Source: Panopea generosa (taxonomy: Eukaryota; Mollusca; Bivalvia; Adapedonta; Hiatellidae). From it: 64,000 bases of DNA. The stretch covers positions 68,159,618 through 68,223,617 of the forward strand of contig CM055905.1 in assembly GCA_029582155.1 (NCBI GenBank). The letters run 5' to 3'. Each line of letters starts with the position of its first letter. Within the stretch, counting starts at the first letter, position 1. Under the pieces are notes generated by a model. The model did not search any database and was not told the origin of the DNA. It saw nothing but the letters and a program-made list of their open reading frames with translations. Below are positions 10,925 through 29,869 of this stretch, piece by piece. The translations under genes were made by a program, and so were the position numbers.

Positions 10925-12221
10925 AACGTCAGGTAATGTTTTGTTACACTACAAAAATCGTAAATTGTTATGGCAGGTTTGATAAACTTGTAACGAGGTT
11001 TCTGATTGGATACAAATATGGTTGCGCTCGTTCTTTTATCAAGTGACGTCACTTTACCCACAATGCTAATTGAAGAACAGTAAAATAAAAGTTCGTTTAC
11101 TATTCGTGTTGTTCAGCTTTCGATTGTGTTTGATGTTTTTATATTCCTATTTATTATTTCACATTCGTGTTGTAAAGTTGTATAGTGTGTGTTGTTTTAG
11201 TCCATGCCCTTAATTATTATTTCTTTGTTCATAGTAAAAGGGAAAATGCCGATCTGTGTATTAAGGAATTTCTCATAAATAAGATAAAAACTACAAGGAT
11301 GGAATCAACCATTATCTTCGAATGGGACCTTAGCTTCCTCTTTATGATTCAATAAACATTCAATCATTTTCTGAACAGAAATTTATAGGTGATTCATCTT
11401 TAATACCCCGGAAACCAATATATTTTATAATCTCTTTCCATTTTTTATAAACTTTAAACATTTATCATGTGTTATGCCATGTCATGTTTTTTTCAATTAT
11501 TTGTAATATTTTAGAGGAAGGGTCGTAACTAATGTTGTGAGAATTTTTGCTGCATTTTTTTATAAATGCAATAAAATACGATTAAACTAAAAATATATTT
11601 TATAAAGTAAGACATGTACTGAGAAGCCAATATCTTAAATATTAGTTAATGTTGTATGTAGTGAACAGCGCTGATATTTCGGTACCTTAATTAATGTAAA
11701 TCAGTCAGTGTGTCCTTTTTAACTAGCTGTGACCCTATCAATTGGGTGTAGTTTCATAAGAGTGGATAAACACTATACGTAAGGATGTACATGGGGAAAA
11801 TGAAACGGCCGCAAATATAAAAAAAATGTGTTTCAAATATCAAACCCTAACGCATTTGAAAATCGCAACTCGTTGATTTAATTTGTCCTAGTGCTTACCT
11901 GAACCGATTTATCTACGATTGACCTAAATATTCGGAACAAATGATCAAAATATTACTTGTCCGTACACAATGGTTATAATCCATGTTAGGTTCATAATGG
12001 CATATATCGGATTACGCATTAATTATAAATCCACCATTAAATAATATTACAAAGCGTTTGCATAATTGATTTTAAAATACAGTTAAAAGATAATATACAT
12101 GGACAGATTAATATTTTATCGATCAATGAGAAAGTAAACGACAACTTTAGAAAAGCAATAGAACCTAGACCCCTGCCTGTACTTATCTTTCTTTCTATTT
12201 TTTCTTCTTCTTTTTGAATAG
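10925..12221. other. Upstream of the 119-residue gene
   Basis: Only the 78-bp dispersed repeat (11286) is recognised. A 5' non-coding exon and promoter of the minus-strand gene probably lie here; no clear signal found. Confidence 0.5.
11286..11366 (+). repeat. ~78-bp dispersed repeat with AATAAA, copy 1
   Basis: AACTACAAGGATGGAATC ... GATTCAATAAACATTCAATC; may be the 3' end of an unidentified retroelement. Confidence 0.7.
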
Positions 12222-12446
12222 GGTTTAACGCCATTTTCAACACATTTCAGGTTATATATGGCATATCCAGTTTTACTGGTGAAGGAAACCCTCAGACTGA
12301 GTAGAACAACCGTCCTTCCGCAAGTAACTTGAAACTTTCTCACATTAAGTTTTGAGAGCGAGCGGGACTCGAACCTACGACCTTAGCGGTGAGAGGTCAG
12401 TATTCTTGAGACAGCACATTGGATCACTCGGCCACGGAGGACCCTT
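12222..12446 (-). mobile_element. SINE family 2, full-length
   Basis: GGGTTTAACGCCATTTTCAAC start on the plus strand through CCTTCCGCAAGTAACTTG to GGCCACGGAGGACCC, i.e. all parts in minus orientation. Confidence 0.9.
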
Positions 12447-13739
12447 AATTATCTTTTAAACGCATGTTGCAGATGATTTTACTGACATGCGGTACTTTAT
12501 CAAAACGACCAATTAACGTATAAGCCAAGTGTATGGAACTCAGTGTGAGCCAAAGTACAGCAGCAATTTGTGGAAAAAATACATCTGTGGTGATTACTCC
12601 GAATAAGTATTAATATGGGGTATTTAAGCATTAAAATTTCTGAATTAAGAACTACAATTTAAAGTAAGTGGTAGCATTAGCATCGAATACTGACAATTTT
12701 TGTGTTGTTTTTGGTTTATTTTAAAAAGAAATTTGATTAAACTTTTCATTATTTCCTTTTACATTTGAAAATAAGCTTTGCATAAAAATTCAAGGAGTAA
12801 AATGTACTGTGACAGTTAATCATTTATTTATAGATAAGAAACAAAAATCCAAACTCAGATAATTAGTAAACTATAGACGGGTACGAACGTATCTGTTGAG
12901 TGCAATATTGGTGTATCCTCACGATATGGTGAACCCACGTGACTTCATTCTAATAAGTGGTGCAAAAATTGGAGGAAAACTACACCTTTTTTTTGCAATT
13001 AATACGTGTTTGATCATGCACACTTGATATCAACGTCGGTTCATCTCTATCGTGAATTTTCATGAAATATTAAAGAAATCATCTGCAAAAAAGTAACTTA
13101 AAGCGGGCACTTTTCCTCCGATTGTTTGCACCACTACATAGCATAAAGTCACGTGGGTTCGCCATCATGATATACCATGTATTTGTCGAACATACGTCAT
13201 ACACCCGCCAAGTTTGTGGTAATCAGCTTTCTGTCTATTTCACCAACATTTTTTTTTTCATTTTTACTTAAATACTTAAAAACTAAACTCAGATTAGACT
13301 GGTTATTTATGTATTTAAAATCAATATCATATAAACCATATGTATATTACTGAAACCAGCTAGAATCAGGATCATCCAGCTGCTTTACATAAGTTTAAGT
13401 ATTTACGTATATGCTTAAATGTGTTGGTGAAACGAATAGCAGAACTCGTCTTGTGCCATCAAACGCAATCTTACTCCATGTCTATTCGACACTTAATTGA
13501 ACATTTGGCTAAAGACGTGAGGAAATGTCTGTATTTTTATGTTTAGTAATTTGAAAAAAAATAACTTTGCAACATAAATGCGTGAAGCTGATTTTATTCT
13601 TTAATATATAAATCAGTGTTATTATTATTTTAGATTTAATTGCAATCCTACGCATGACATGACTGAGAGATTCGTCTTCAGTTGCCTTTACAAAGTTAAG
13701 TCTTTACACAGACGGAATAATCTTATCTCGGCTATACAT
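12447..13739. other. Intergenic with a weak inverted pair
   Basis: Two ACGTGACTTCATT / AAAGTCACGTGGGTTC sequences at 12935 and 13145 are inverted and about 200 bp apart, with AAAAATTGGAGGAAAACT near the first and GCACTTTTCCTCCGATT near the second: remains of an inverted-repeat element. Confidence 0.45.
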
Positions 13740-14265
13740 TAAGAACCGGTATGTCAGATGTGTACATATTTGGCATGAATTATCCCTATGTGTTGGGGTT
13801 TGATTGCAGATAAGAATTTAGGGGCTAAAATTTATAGGAGCCCTGTAAGGGGATTTAGAATTTTACATAGGGATACTGTGGGAAAACAGAAAATTCTCTT
13901 TTTCTTTCCATTTATTCTGAAACCACTAGGCCAGTTCAACTGAAACTTCACATGGATGTTTCTATTGCATAGGAAACTATACAGAAGATTTTTTTTTTCG
14001 ATTTGAAATTCAAAATGGCGACCGTAACTAAAAATAGTTCAAAACTTAAAAAGTATTTTTCTCATTAACTGCCCAACATATTTTAAAAATGTTTATGTAG
14101 TAATGATGACTAACTATAGTTATGGTAGATTTGTTCAAATGGTGTCACTAGGGTTAAAAATGACCCCACCCCGATGTTTCTATTGCATAGAAGAATTTTA
14201 AAAAAGTGCTATGGCCACTTTGAGTCATTAGAGCATCCTCAGGCCCTCTTGTGCCTCTTGTTCTT
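13740..14265. repeat. Dispersed repeat, copy 2
   Basis: ACATATTTGGCATGAATTAT, GGAGCCCTGTAAGGGGATTT, and at the end CAGGCCCTCTTGTGCCTCTT. Contains two TTTCTATTGCATAG blocks about 215 bp apart. CTCTTG(G/T)GCCT ends are common to many mollusc repeats. Confidence 0.7.
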
Positions 14266-14412
14266 TACAGGGAAGATAAAGTCTCTACACAGGCGGAATA
14301 ATCTTATCTCGGCTATAAATAGTTGTAAAAACAATTTATATGAAAGATCGTGATTTGACTTGGTTAATAGTTATTTGTGTGAGATTTTACACTCCTCCCA
14401 CTAACCATGTGT

Positions 14413-14722
14413 AGACGCAGCGTGGTCCAATGGTAGAGTGTCCGTCTAGAGGTCGTGGGTTCAATCCCAAAGACTTAAAAAAAATGGTACTAGAGGCTTC
14501 CTCGCTTGTCTCTCATCATTATTTTAGAGGATAGTTCTAGGTCTGGTCGGCCCGGTGTCGGTATAACGTGACTTGGTGGTGTATCATATCATGTGTCTGC
14601 GGCATGACACTCCAGTGTTTCCTCTCACATAATACTACCTCGAGTAGATATAGACACCATGGCGATATGACTGAAAAGTTGTTGAAAGCGACGCAAAACT
14701 TCATAAGACTACAACAACAACA
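14413..14722 (+). mobile_element. SINE family 1, full-length
   Basis: Complete order on the plus strand: head GCGTGGTCCAATGGTAGAG, B box GGGTTCAATCCC, body, then a (CAA) tail at 14713-14722. Confidence 0.87.
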
Positions 14723-15380
14723 ATTTGTCTCTGAATAGTATTGTTCTTCGTAAAATACATTTATGATATATCCCAAGCAAGTTGCACTTAACACAGAACA
14801 AGGATACATTGGTTTAGGGATAGAATACATTTTTTATTTCTCGATATTGCAGATATGTATGAAATTTGTTATCTGCCATTCTGTTATGAATAGTTTATGT
14901 TTGTCTGATAACATTCAAATTATCTATTTCATGATGGCGAGACCACGTGACTTTGGTATAGTAAACGTCACTTTCTCTTAAATTAAGTCACGTAATATTG
15001 CTAACCTGTTATCACATTAGATAATATATTAAGCAATAGTGTTTAACCTATCATATGGGTCGTTATATTAAAAATAGGCCAGTACCTTATCGCTGTTATA
15101 ATCATTATATAAAAATTGAGTACATTATTTTAACTTTAATACCTGTTATTAGTATGATGAAAACATCAGCTAAAAATAGATAAAAATGAATCTTAAATTC
15201 ACATGAAATGGGTAAGAGATCCGAGTGAAGTACGGGTACATATTTCCACTGGGATTCATATACCGCGATTAAAACTTATCCTAAGACACTAGCAATGATT
15301 GATCATATCTTATGTAAATGAAGTAAATAATTAAGATAACATATTTCACAAATATTATAAATAACTTTGATGAATTTGTG

Positions 15381-15500
15381 TGATGTTGATGTTGATGTTG
15401 TTGTATGGTGTTTAGCGTCGCTTTCAACAATTTTTATAGTCATATCGCGACGGTGTCTACTTGAGACAGTATTTTAAGCGCTGTCACACTGGAGTATCAA
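15381..15500 (-). mobile_element. SINE family 1, 3' fragment
   Basis: Tail and last ~110 bp only; the tail has become GATGTT repeats before TTGTTG. Confidence 0.8.
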
Positions 15501-16895
15501 TATTTATACATGAATATATAAATATATTCTTGCCTAAGAGTGCGGTGCCCAGTTAGTTTAAACATAATTTATTGCAATATTATCTTGAAATGGGGGTCGG
15601 GTCGCAAGTTCTGCCAACATTAGATTCGGCCCTTTCCCTTACCCTGAACGGTTTGGTGAATACGCGTATTGCGATTGTGTAAGAGACAGTTGCCATTCTC
15701 TTATTGCATTTATTAAAACAAAAAAAAACAAAACAATAAAACTTGTATGATTTCACAATACTCTAATTTCATTATTTAGCACAAAAACAATAAATGTTCT
15801 TACGTAAAATTTATAATGTGCGACTTGATGATAGCGTCCGGTTTTAAGTTTATAATCCAGAGCAAATACATTTAATATTTTATTGACTCTAAACTCAATT
15901 AAAGTCCATTAATTATTTATTTTAATAATGTTGATCAGATATTCAGCCTATCAATATATATACATATATACACTATCTATTAAAACGTTAACTTACGTAA
16001 GGTACGGTCTAACACTGACTATTGAACGATACGAGTAATCCTTCAGTATGAAGTTGTTTGCAAGCATGTGCTATGTAAACTAAAGCAGTAACTATCGCCT
16101 TAAATAATGATTCTAATGTTATCTTTTGCCTTGCAAGGCAATAACTCAAACTATGTATGTGTTTGTATGCACTTCCAATATAAATAGATTGACTTTGTAC
16201 ACTGTTTTCATTTCGTCGTTACGGCACAAACATAACACTTAATGCAGATTGAATCGCTATTGTTTTATGTTTTAGTACACCGTGTCTTGTGATTTATGGT
16301 TTAACAAACAAAGTTAAAACAGTTAAAACAAAACCTACACTTCGGTCTTTTGTCCTTCTTGTGAACGTTCAAATATTGATTGATTAACCTCAATGGAGAT
16401 TATATATTTTAAAGTCGATAGTATAAAACGCCTAATAGACAATATGTACAACCACGTGACATGGATTAATAAAATCAATGCTGATATGTTTAAAGGTTTT
16501 GAATGAATACATGTTAGAATGAAAAGAAGAATGTATTTTGTAAAAAAGGTTTTGAATGATTCTATGAATGAAAGTGTTCTATTGTATTGAATGACATTTG
16601 TTTTTATACTTTTTACACAAGAGAGCTTAAAAAATCATTGAAATTTGAACAGCAGTATAATAGTTTATTTAACGGTTGCAGGTGTTGAACAACAGCATTT
16701 ACTGGATTCGTATTTCCAAACATAAACAGTCCTTCAAAATACAAAATGTTTGATTTTAGATATTTAGCATTATTGTATTCTAAACATGGTTTGTTTTAAA
16801 CGTTAATTCCATTCTTTTGATGTGTATCACACAATCCAAGGGGCTGTATATTTTGTATTTATGCGTATAACCGTACCAGAGTTATGTTTTCGAAT
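15501..16895. other. Intergenic, nothing recognised
   Basis: AT-rich, no ORF or repeat identified. Confidence 0.55.
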
Positions 16896-17114
16896 GGGTC
16901 CTACATGGCCGAGTGGCCCAAAGCGCCGTCTTATTATCACCTACCTCTCATCGCTTAGGTCGTAGGTTCGAGTCTCGCTTCAAATAAATTATATGAGAAG
17001 TTTGCCAGTTATTTGCGGAAGGACGGTGGTTCTACTCGTATTAATTCTGAGGTCTTCCTCCACAAATAAAACTGGATAATGCCATAAAATGGCGTTAAAC
17101 CAAATTCAAAAATA
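16896..17114 (+). mobile_element. SINE family 2, full-length
   Basis: TGGCCGAGTGGCCCAAAGCG head, GGTTCGAGTCTC B box, TTATTTGCGGAAGGACGG centre. Confidence 0.9.
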
Positions 17115-17507
17115 TGTTTGCGTAATATGACTTATGCTATCGGAAAGTATGTGCATTGGGGAAGTATATTATTAGCTTCGGCTCAGATTTAATCTATCGA
17201 TCAAGATAAATTGTACCCACAAAGTTGAAACCATACAATCTTTCTTTTTTAATTTACTCAATATCAAAAAGACTAAGCCTGTATTGCCGTCATATTTTAT
17301 GATTTCAGCAATAAAACTGCAGATTTATATATAAAAAAAACATATTTTATTGATATTCTGTTCAATAACTTATTTTGTATTTTCTCTCGGTAGTGTAAAG
17401 GTATTTAATTGTGTTAACCAAATACTCATTGCGTCCTACGATAAAGTCTCTAATTGACCAGTATCGGGTTATGCTAAAACATGGACGAATAAAACAGATT
17501 GATTGAC

Positions 17508-17787
17508 TGATTGAATATTTAGCATCATTTTTATGCCATCGACGGCTAACAGACTATCAGTTAACCTAACCACTGTTTCCTGGGATTAACCAGTTCTCGA
17601 GCACACACCCTCTCCGCAAGTAACTGATAACTTACCCACTTCAATCAACGATGAGAGACGAATGATAATGAAACATAATGTCGTATATCAATCATCACGG
17701 AGACTGTTGCCGGGCGGTGATTCGAACTCACGACCCCTGGATTGATAGTCAGGCGAGTAACCGACTGAGCTAATCAGGCCCGGCAGC
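17508..17787 (-). mobile_element. SINE family 3, full-length
   Basis: Minus strand: head GCCTGATTAGCTCAG-type with A box (TAGCTCAGTCGG), B-box GAGTTCGAATC, body CGGAGACTG...GCAAGTAACTG complement, and 3' end GATGGCATAAAAATGATGC followed by (CAAT)-type tail. Confidence 0.87.
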
Positions 17788-17795
17788 AAACAGAA

Positions 17796-17878
17796 AATAT
17801 AAACTACAAGGACGGAATCGACCATTATCTTCGAATAAGAAATTTCTTTTTGTGATTCAATAAACTTTCAATCATTAA
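17796..17878 (+). repeat. ~78-bp dispersed repeat with AATAAA, copy 2
   Basis: AACTACAAGGACGGAATCGA ... GATTCAATAAACTTTCAATC, between a SINE and TTAA copy D. Confidence 0.7.
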
Positions 17879-17883
17879 CTTAA

Positions 17884-18478
17884 AAGGATTAAATCAGGAA
17901 AAAACGCTTTAAATGTCTAAAAAAATGAAATAATTATTAAAATGGATAAAAAGCATCTCATTATCATTTGTAAATCAAATCAAAATGGTTAGTTATGTCA
18001 AAACCACCAAAACGTGACAAAATCGATAGTTAAATTGGAGTTATAATCTTGAACCGAAATCCCCATTCCAAATTGAAATCCTGGATCCGCGCCTGTGTGT
18101 AACCGATCAGATTGAAATCCTGGATCCGCGCCTGTGTGTAACCGGTCAGATTGAAATCCTGGATCCGCGCCTATGTGTAACCGGTCAGATTGAAATCCTG
18201 GATCCGCGCCTGGGTGTAACCGGTCAGATTGAAATAAAAATGAAATCCCGTTACTCATTCAATACGTCACAAAATATGATGCACTTTTAAGCAGGAAATC
18301 TATTTTAGTCTACCCAGCCCAAATTAGGAAACCCCTTTTTAATATATTGTTTTGGCATGTTTAAACAGATATCCGTTTGGCAATATTACGGTGTCAGTGA
18401 GTAGATATAGACATGATATATTGGGAAATTATGTTTTGAGTAAATTTTAAAAGTTTGAAAAATCCTGATTAATTCCCT
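17884..18478 (-). mobile_element. TTAA element, copy D (595 bp) with an internal minisatellite
   Basis: TTAA 17880-17883 and 18479-18482; ends AAGGATTAAATCAGGAAAAA and, complement of right end, AGGGAATTAATCAGGATTTT. Same interior as copy A but reversed, enlarged by the 39-bp repeat array at 18073-18235. Confidence 0.82.
18073..18235. repeat. 39-bp minisatellite, about 4 units
   Basis: Unit ATTGAAATCCTGGATCCGCG + CCTGTGTGTAACCGRTCAG. Because 39 is a multiple of three the minus strand reads as a 13-residue repeat, an 86-residue false ORF. Sits inside TTAA copy D. Confidence 0.9.
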
Positions 18479-19057
18479 TTAATAGAAAGTTATAGGTGAT
18501 TACCACTTCTGTATCACCAAAACTTTCTTACGACTGCCTCCAATACCTAATATAATAGCTTGAATAAGTTTTGACTGATTACTAATTCATTGCGAGATTT
18601 TAATATTTACTGTTTGGTATTAAAGCGGTAACAAACATAGATTAAATCGATGGATCCTAAGCAATTTAACAATTCCATTAGCTATATCTATATTGTAAAA
18701 TCCATAAATAAATATTCTAGTTTTCTAAATTTTCGATAATTCAATATTTGATAAGTTTTTTTTCCGCCAGTAGTACTATATTTGATAGTATGTATCATCA
18801 TGGAAATACCAAGCGAATTGTTAATCAGTAATTATTCATTGATTTTTATAAAAACTTTAAATATTTATTGAGTTTTTGTTAATGTGATTTTTTTCACTTT
18901 TTCATTCCATATCGCAATCCAAGGGACTGTATACTGTGTGTTATATGCGTGTAACCCTACCAGAGTTATGTTCGCATTATCCGACTGCTACATGTGCAGT
19001 TGTAGAAGTCTGGTGAAAATTTCTTCTAAGATTTCATTAACCAATTTTGGATAAAAA

Positions 19058-19250
19058 AAAACAACGGGGCGGTAGTGTAGTGGATAGTGTTGGCCGCTCA
19101 CGCCAGAAGTTGCGGGTTCGGTCCCCGTCTCGACCCGATGCCTCAAAAATCACAACACTCATTACTGGTTCTTCCCAGGAGAGGGACTCGAGAGCGGTTC
19201 GTATAAACTCTGAGCTTTCATCGCAATGGAGCTAAAATCAATTAGTTTAA
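19058..19250 (+). mobile_element. SINE family 4, full-length
   Basis: GGGGCGGTAGTGTAGTGG, TGCGGGTTCGGTCCCC, CTGGTTCTTCCCAGGAGAGG, GAGCTTTCATCGCAATGGAG. Confidence 0.88.
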
Positions 19251-20079
19251 TTTTTGATAAGCAATACCTTGACTGCATGACCAGGCATAATTTTATTTAT
19301 AACCGCAGATACCAGACATATGTTTCAACAAAATGTTACGGTTTATTTAAATACTTAAAAACTTAATTGTTACTGGCCACGTAATTAATATTTAATTTTT
19401 TAATTTTAGTTGACTGCATGCCCAGACATAATTTTACTAATAACCACAGATACCCGACTTCTGTTTCAACAACATGTTACTGTTTATATAAATACCTAAA
19501 AACGTAACTAAATTGTTACTGGCAACGTAATTAATCTTTAATCCAAGTTCAGTTGCTTACGTGTATTTCTACGGTGTTACCTTCTAGTATTTATTTCCTT
19601 AATGTGTTCTTCTGGTTATTTCTTTTTTTACCATTCGCACTGTCGCACTGTTTGGTCAATACCGTCAAATCTACATCTACATAATTAATATGACCATATG
19701 AACATTTACTTATATTTGCGATATACCGAACATTCAGTTGATTATTAAATCTTTATATTCAGTGCATGCTTCACATATTTACATTTTGGTATTCAAACCG
19801 TAGCAAACGTAAATTTAACAGCTTAACAGTTTGATACCGAGCAATTTAACGATTACATTACCTACATCAATATCTCTACTCTAAAATGTACTGTCTATTT
19901 TCATAACATAATAATATAGTTTTTACCTACGACCTTACAGTGAGAGCTAAGTGATCTTGAGACGGCTCTTTAATCCAAAGGGCTATACACTTTATATTTT
20001 ATGTACATGTATGTATATAACCCTGTCCGAGTTATATTCATTTTTACATCATGCCGAAAGTATATATATTTAAAGATAC
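19251..20079. other. Intergenic with a local duplication
   Basis: GACTGCATGACCAGGCATAA at 19271 and GACTGCATGCCCAGACATAA at 19411 start a ~140-bp direct repeat. Otherwise unique. Confidence 0.55.
19925..19970 (-). mobile_element. SINE family 2, head fragment
   Basis: CCTACGACCTTACAGTGAGA and GATCTTGAGACGGC only. Confidence 0.6.
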
Positions 20080-20290
20080 CAAAATAATATATTGATTAGG
20101 CATTTCCCAACTTGGGCTACGCGCATAGGTTAGACTAAAATAGATTTGCAACATATTTTGTGACGTACTATATGAGTCACGTGATTTAATTTTAATTTCA
20201 ATTTGATCCGTTATAGAGGTTTACACGTAGTAAAATTTATTTTATTTTAGAAAGATTCCTGATGACGTTACGAATATTCCTAAGACAAGC
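20080..20290 (+). mobile_element. TTAA element, partial copy E
   Basis: Shares CAACTTGGGCTACGCGC, GTTAGACTAAAATAGATTT, TTTTGTGACGTACTATATGA and the GATCCGTTATA block with copy A, then diverges at a CTGATGACG sequence. Both ends lost. Confidence 0.65.
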
Positions 20291-20491
20291 TAACGGTATC
20301 TAAGTAAACGCTACACTAAATTACATTGTATGAAGCGTCGTTCCGCTAACCGGTTAAAATTTATTTGAACACTTGTAAATTTTAATGATAAAACGTACGA
20401 GAGCGTTAACATAAATTCAAGTATACCGTAATTTATAATTCACTGCAGTAATAGGAGTTTTTTAATGACCGTATCACGGTTAAAAACGTTC

Positions 20492-20558
20492 ATGCGCAAC
20501 TGCCATATATAACCTGAAATGTGTTAAAACTGGGGTTAAATCCTATTAAAAATTTAAA
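20492..20558 (+). mobile_element. SINE family 2, 3' fragment
   Basis: CATATATAACCTGAAATGTG followed by TTAAATCCTATT. Confidence 0.65.
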
Positions 20559-20874
20559 TATCAAATTCAGTGAGTAGGCGATATGTTTTCGTTAAGCTCA
20601 GTACTAAGTGTCGATTTAATCGACGTTTATGATGTTAAAAAATAACCGTTATGCACCTCTTCAATTTAATGTAACATTAGCATCTGTAATTTTTTACTTT
20701 TTTGAATCATATTGAAACATTGTTTACAACCCTCGTAACGAAACTTTATCGAACAGTAGTGCCGTGTGCAATCCTGTTATATCTAGTGTAGGCGGATTCC
20801 GTTCTTTCTGTGTTGTTTGTGTTTCTCTTCTGCTTCTTCCGGGAACATCATTACATAAATCTGCAACTTCAACT

Positions 20875-27145
<6,271 letters not shown>

Positions 27146-27221
27146 CCGATGTCCAGTGTTGGCGTATCGCTCTGGCTTCGTGTTTTGTGACCATGCTTGC
27201 CAAAGATGAAAAAAAAATCCA

Positions 27222-27227
27222 AATAAA
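27222..27227 (+). promoter_or_regulatory. Candidate poly(A) signal AATAAA
   Basis: First AATAAA after the LIM-gene stop codon, 77 nt downstream, which supports a very short 3' UTR and ending of the transcript after the single LIM domain. Confidence 0.5.
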
Positions 27228-27805
27228 TATCATTCAATTTCAAAATCATTTGCCGGATGAAATTTTACAATAACGTCACAGAGCAAAGGGAGGCCATCCA
27301 TTACTGGAAATACCAAAATAACTATTAGAGTTGTGTGCCTTATATTACTAGCATAATTATGCATGTGAAATTAAAGCTTTATTTATGTTGACTGTCACAT
27401 GGTCAACGTTAGTTATTATGCATGATGTTAGTCCATTCTGTTAATAGTTATCATCATATTTATTTTGGTATAAAAATTTATAGCATCATATATCCGGGAC
27501 TTTGCTTAATTATTTCTTTTCCAGGACCGTTGTTAACCTCGTCCGTACTTGATGTAATATCCGTAAATCACATCTAAAGTTCGTGTGCAAAAACAATCTT
27601 AATATTATATCATGTAAAAGTTCATTAAAAAATCATAAAAAAAAGAGGAAAAAAGTGACCCAACATATTTAACTAGTCTGGTGTTTTTTTAAAAATACAA
27701 ATCACGATTGTTATACGTGTAGTTTCAGTTATCAATATCGCACTTGTTTTACACTCCGTATGCATGTGCACTGCACCGTCGAAGTAACCATATCTTATCC
27801 AGGAT

Positions 27806-27868
27806 TGATTACTTGATTGATTGATTGATTGATTGACTGACTGATTGATTGATTGATTGATTGATTAC

Positions 27869-27936
<68 letters not shown>
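27806..27936 (+). repeat. (TTGA)~33 microsatellite
   Basis: GATT/TTGA units with three ACTT or GACT interruptions, about 131 bp, flush with the family-3 SINE 3' end. Confidence 0.95.
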
Positions 27937-27939
<3 letters not shown>

Positions 27940-28214
27940 GTTAGCGTAAAGTGTATGCTATCGTTAGCTAACAGATGATCGGTTAACTTAACTACTCTTT
28001 TCTGTGATCCTGTTTCTAGTTCTCAAGTGTATCCCATCTCTGCAAGTAACACTGAGATCAGTTGTCCACATGAATCAGTGGTGAGAGACGAATGACAATG
28101 AGACGCAATGTCGGTTATCAATCATAACGGAGATTGAGGCCGGGCGAACTCGAACTCACGACCTCTGGATTGATAGTCAGATGCGCTTCCGAGTGAGCAA
28201 ACCGAACCAGGCGT
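27937..28214 (-). mobile_element. SINE family 3 with giant (TTGA) tail
   Basis: Body from AATAGTTAGCGTAAAGTG to GCAAACCGAACCAGGCG. The left side is the 27806-27936 microsatellite. Confidence 0.85.
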
Positions 28215-28361
28215 CTTATCTGGGAATAATATACTGACCAGCACAGATGTTGTACTTGTAAGTGACTAAAGTATAAATGTATACATTTTGATAAAAAGGC
28301 CTAAATTGACAAAACCTGGTTAACAAGTAGCTAACAAGCACGGCGGTTTACAATAAACAGA

Positions 28362-28497
28362 TTTTACTTCGATTGTGAAACAAATTCTTACAACTTCGGC
28401 AAATCACACTCGAAGTCTTCCTGGTTAGAACCAGTACTAAGCAAATGCAGAAAAGTTTATTGCTCAAGGACGCCACGGCTATGTGTGGTAACGAGCG
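28362..28497 (-). mobile_element. SINE family 5, 5' truncated
   Basis: ACTTCGATTGTGAAACAAAT, TCCTGGTTAGAACCAGTA and CAAGGACGCCACGGCTATG. Confidence 0.85.
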
Positions 28498-29204
28498 TGT
28501 ATATATATACATATATCTGTAAATATCCCAAAAATACAGTAAATTCTGTTGTGTATTTAGTTATCTCCCTTTATGAAATTAAATATATATGAATTCAGTG
28601 TATCTATATGATCCAACGGGTTTATAAATCTGTCCTTTATATAGCATGTGAGTAGTCATGAATCCTTAAATCGATCCTACTCTTATAAAGCTATCAGTTC
28701 ATGTATGTAAAGTTGTCCACCCTGTCCAGATGTGTTGCATGTAATTCCATAGTATATAAGTCATGGTCGACACCAAATTTATTTGGTTTGGCAGCGACCT
28801 TGATATTGTATCTATGGTTTGCATTGTATCTAGGCGCACTCGCCGTAGTCTGGTCTGTACATAAAATTTATGTCTTGGTTATTCACAAATAATTATCTCC
28901 ATATATACATATAGCGTATATAGACTATGATATTTTTCATATAAATATTATGTAAAATCCACCAATTTTTTTCTTTGAAATGAGGCTATATCCATAGGGG
29001 AAAATTGTTTTGTCTTGTGGTGGAACAGGTGTGTGATATAGAAATCAATTTTATTACTTTTACTTCCTACATCCGCTACGCCATGTCTCTTAAAGCTGCC
29101 GATGTCGCTAATAGGAGGGGTTTGGAGCATTTTGATATTTACGAAACCACATGCTGAATTCCAGTGAACTTTTAGGATATCATAACTATACTCGTTATAT
29201 TTTA

Positions 29205-29235
29205 GGGTGGGGGGGGGGGGGGGGGTGGGGGCGCC
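29205..29235 (+). repeat. Poly(G) tract
   Basis: G-rich run with an uninterrupted block of about 18 G, then GTGGGGGCGCCCC. Could form a quadruplex. Confidence 0.85.
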
Positions 29236-29869
29236 CCAGATGCTCTGTTCGTCCTGAATCCGCAGATGAGCCGCTCTATAGTTGTTCTATATTGTGACCT
29301 GTGGTTTTATGGAGAGAGCATTACCTATCAGCAACATTTATTTTAATTCAATACAAAAGGTTCTTGTGTTTCTGTGTTGCTTATTTGACAAACTTTATTT
29401 TCATTGGCAAAGTCAATAAGTCAGTTTTACATGATACCAAATGATGGCCGATAATGTACACTTCTTTGAAAGGGAGCAATAGTTGGTTTTGTTTAGGAAG
29501 AAAAAGATGTCAAAATGTTGAAACTAGACAAATTAAGACGCTAGGTGGCTCTGTAGGTTGTGATATACAGACTTACAGAAATAACCGTCGGTTATAAACT
29601 AAAAAGAGCCGTTTTCACATTACATTTTCTTTCGAAAAACAGTATTAAGTTAGTAAGTTAGAATATGTAATTAAGCAATTTGAATTATGGCGGATAATGC
29701 CCTCCATACTTCTCTGATCTGAATCTTAAATGTTTCACGACACGTTTGTGAGATGTCAGTATAAAACATGTTCTCTTTTTTAGATAAGTATTCATCTCAT
29801 CTGCATGTGCAAACTGATTGACAGTAGTTTTAAAAAAGAAGAGTTAAAACACGGTTGTTTTTTCGTTAA

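Noticed and set aside
17998..18258. 86-residue minus ORF with a 13-residue repeat
   Set aside because: 39-bp minisatellite in a TTAA element; unit length divisible by three keeps the frame open by chance.
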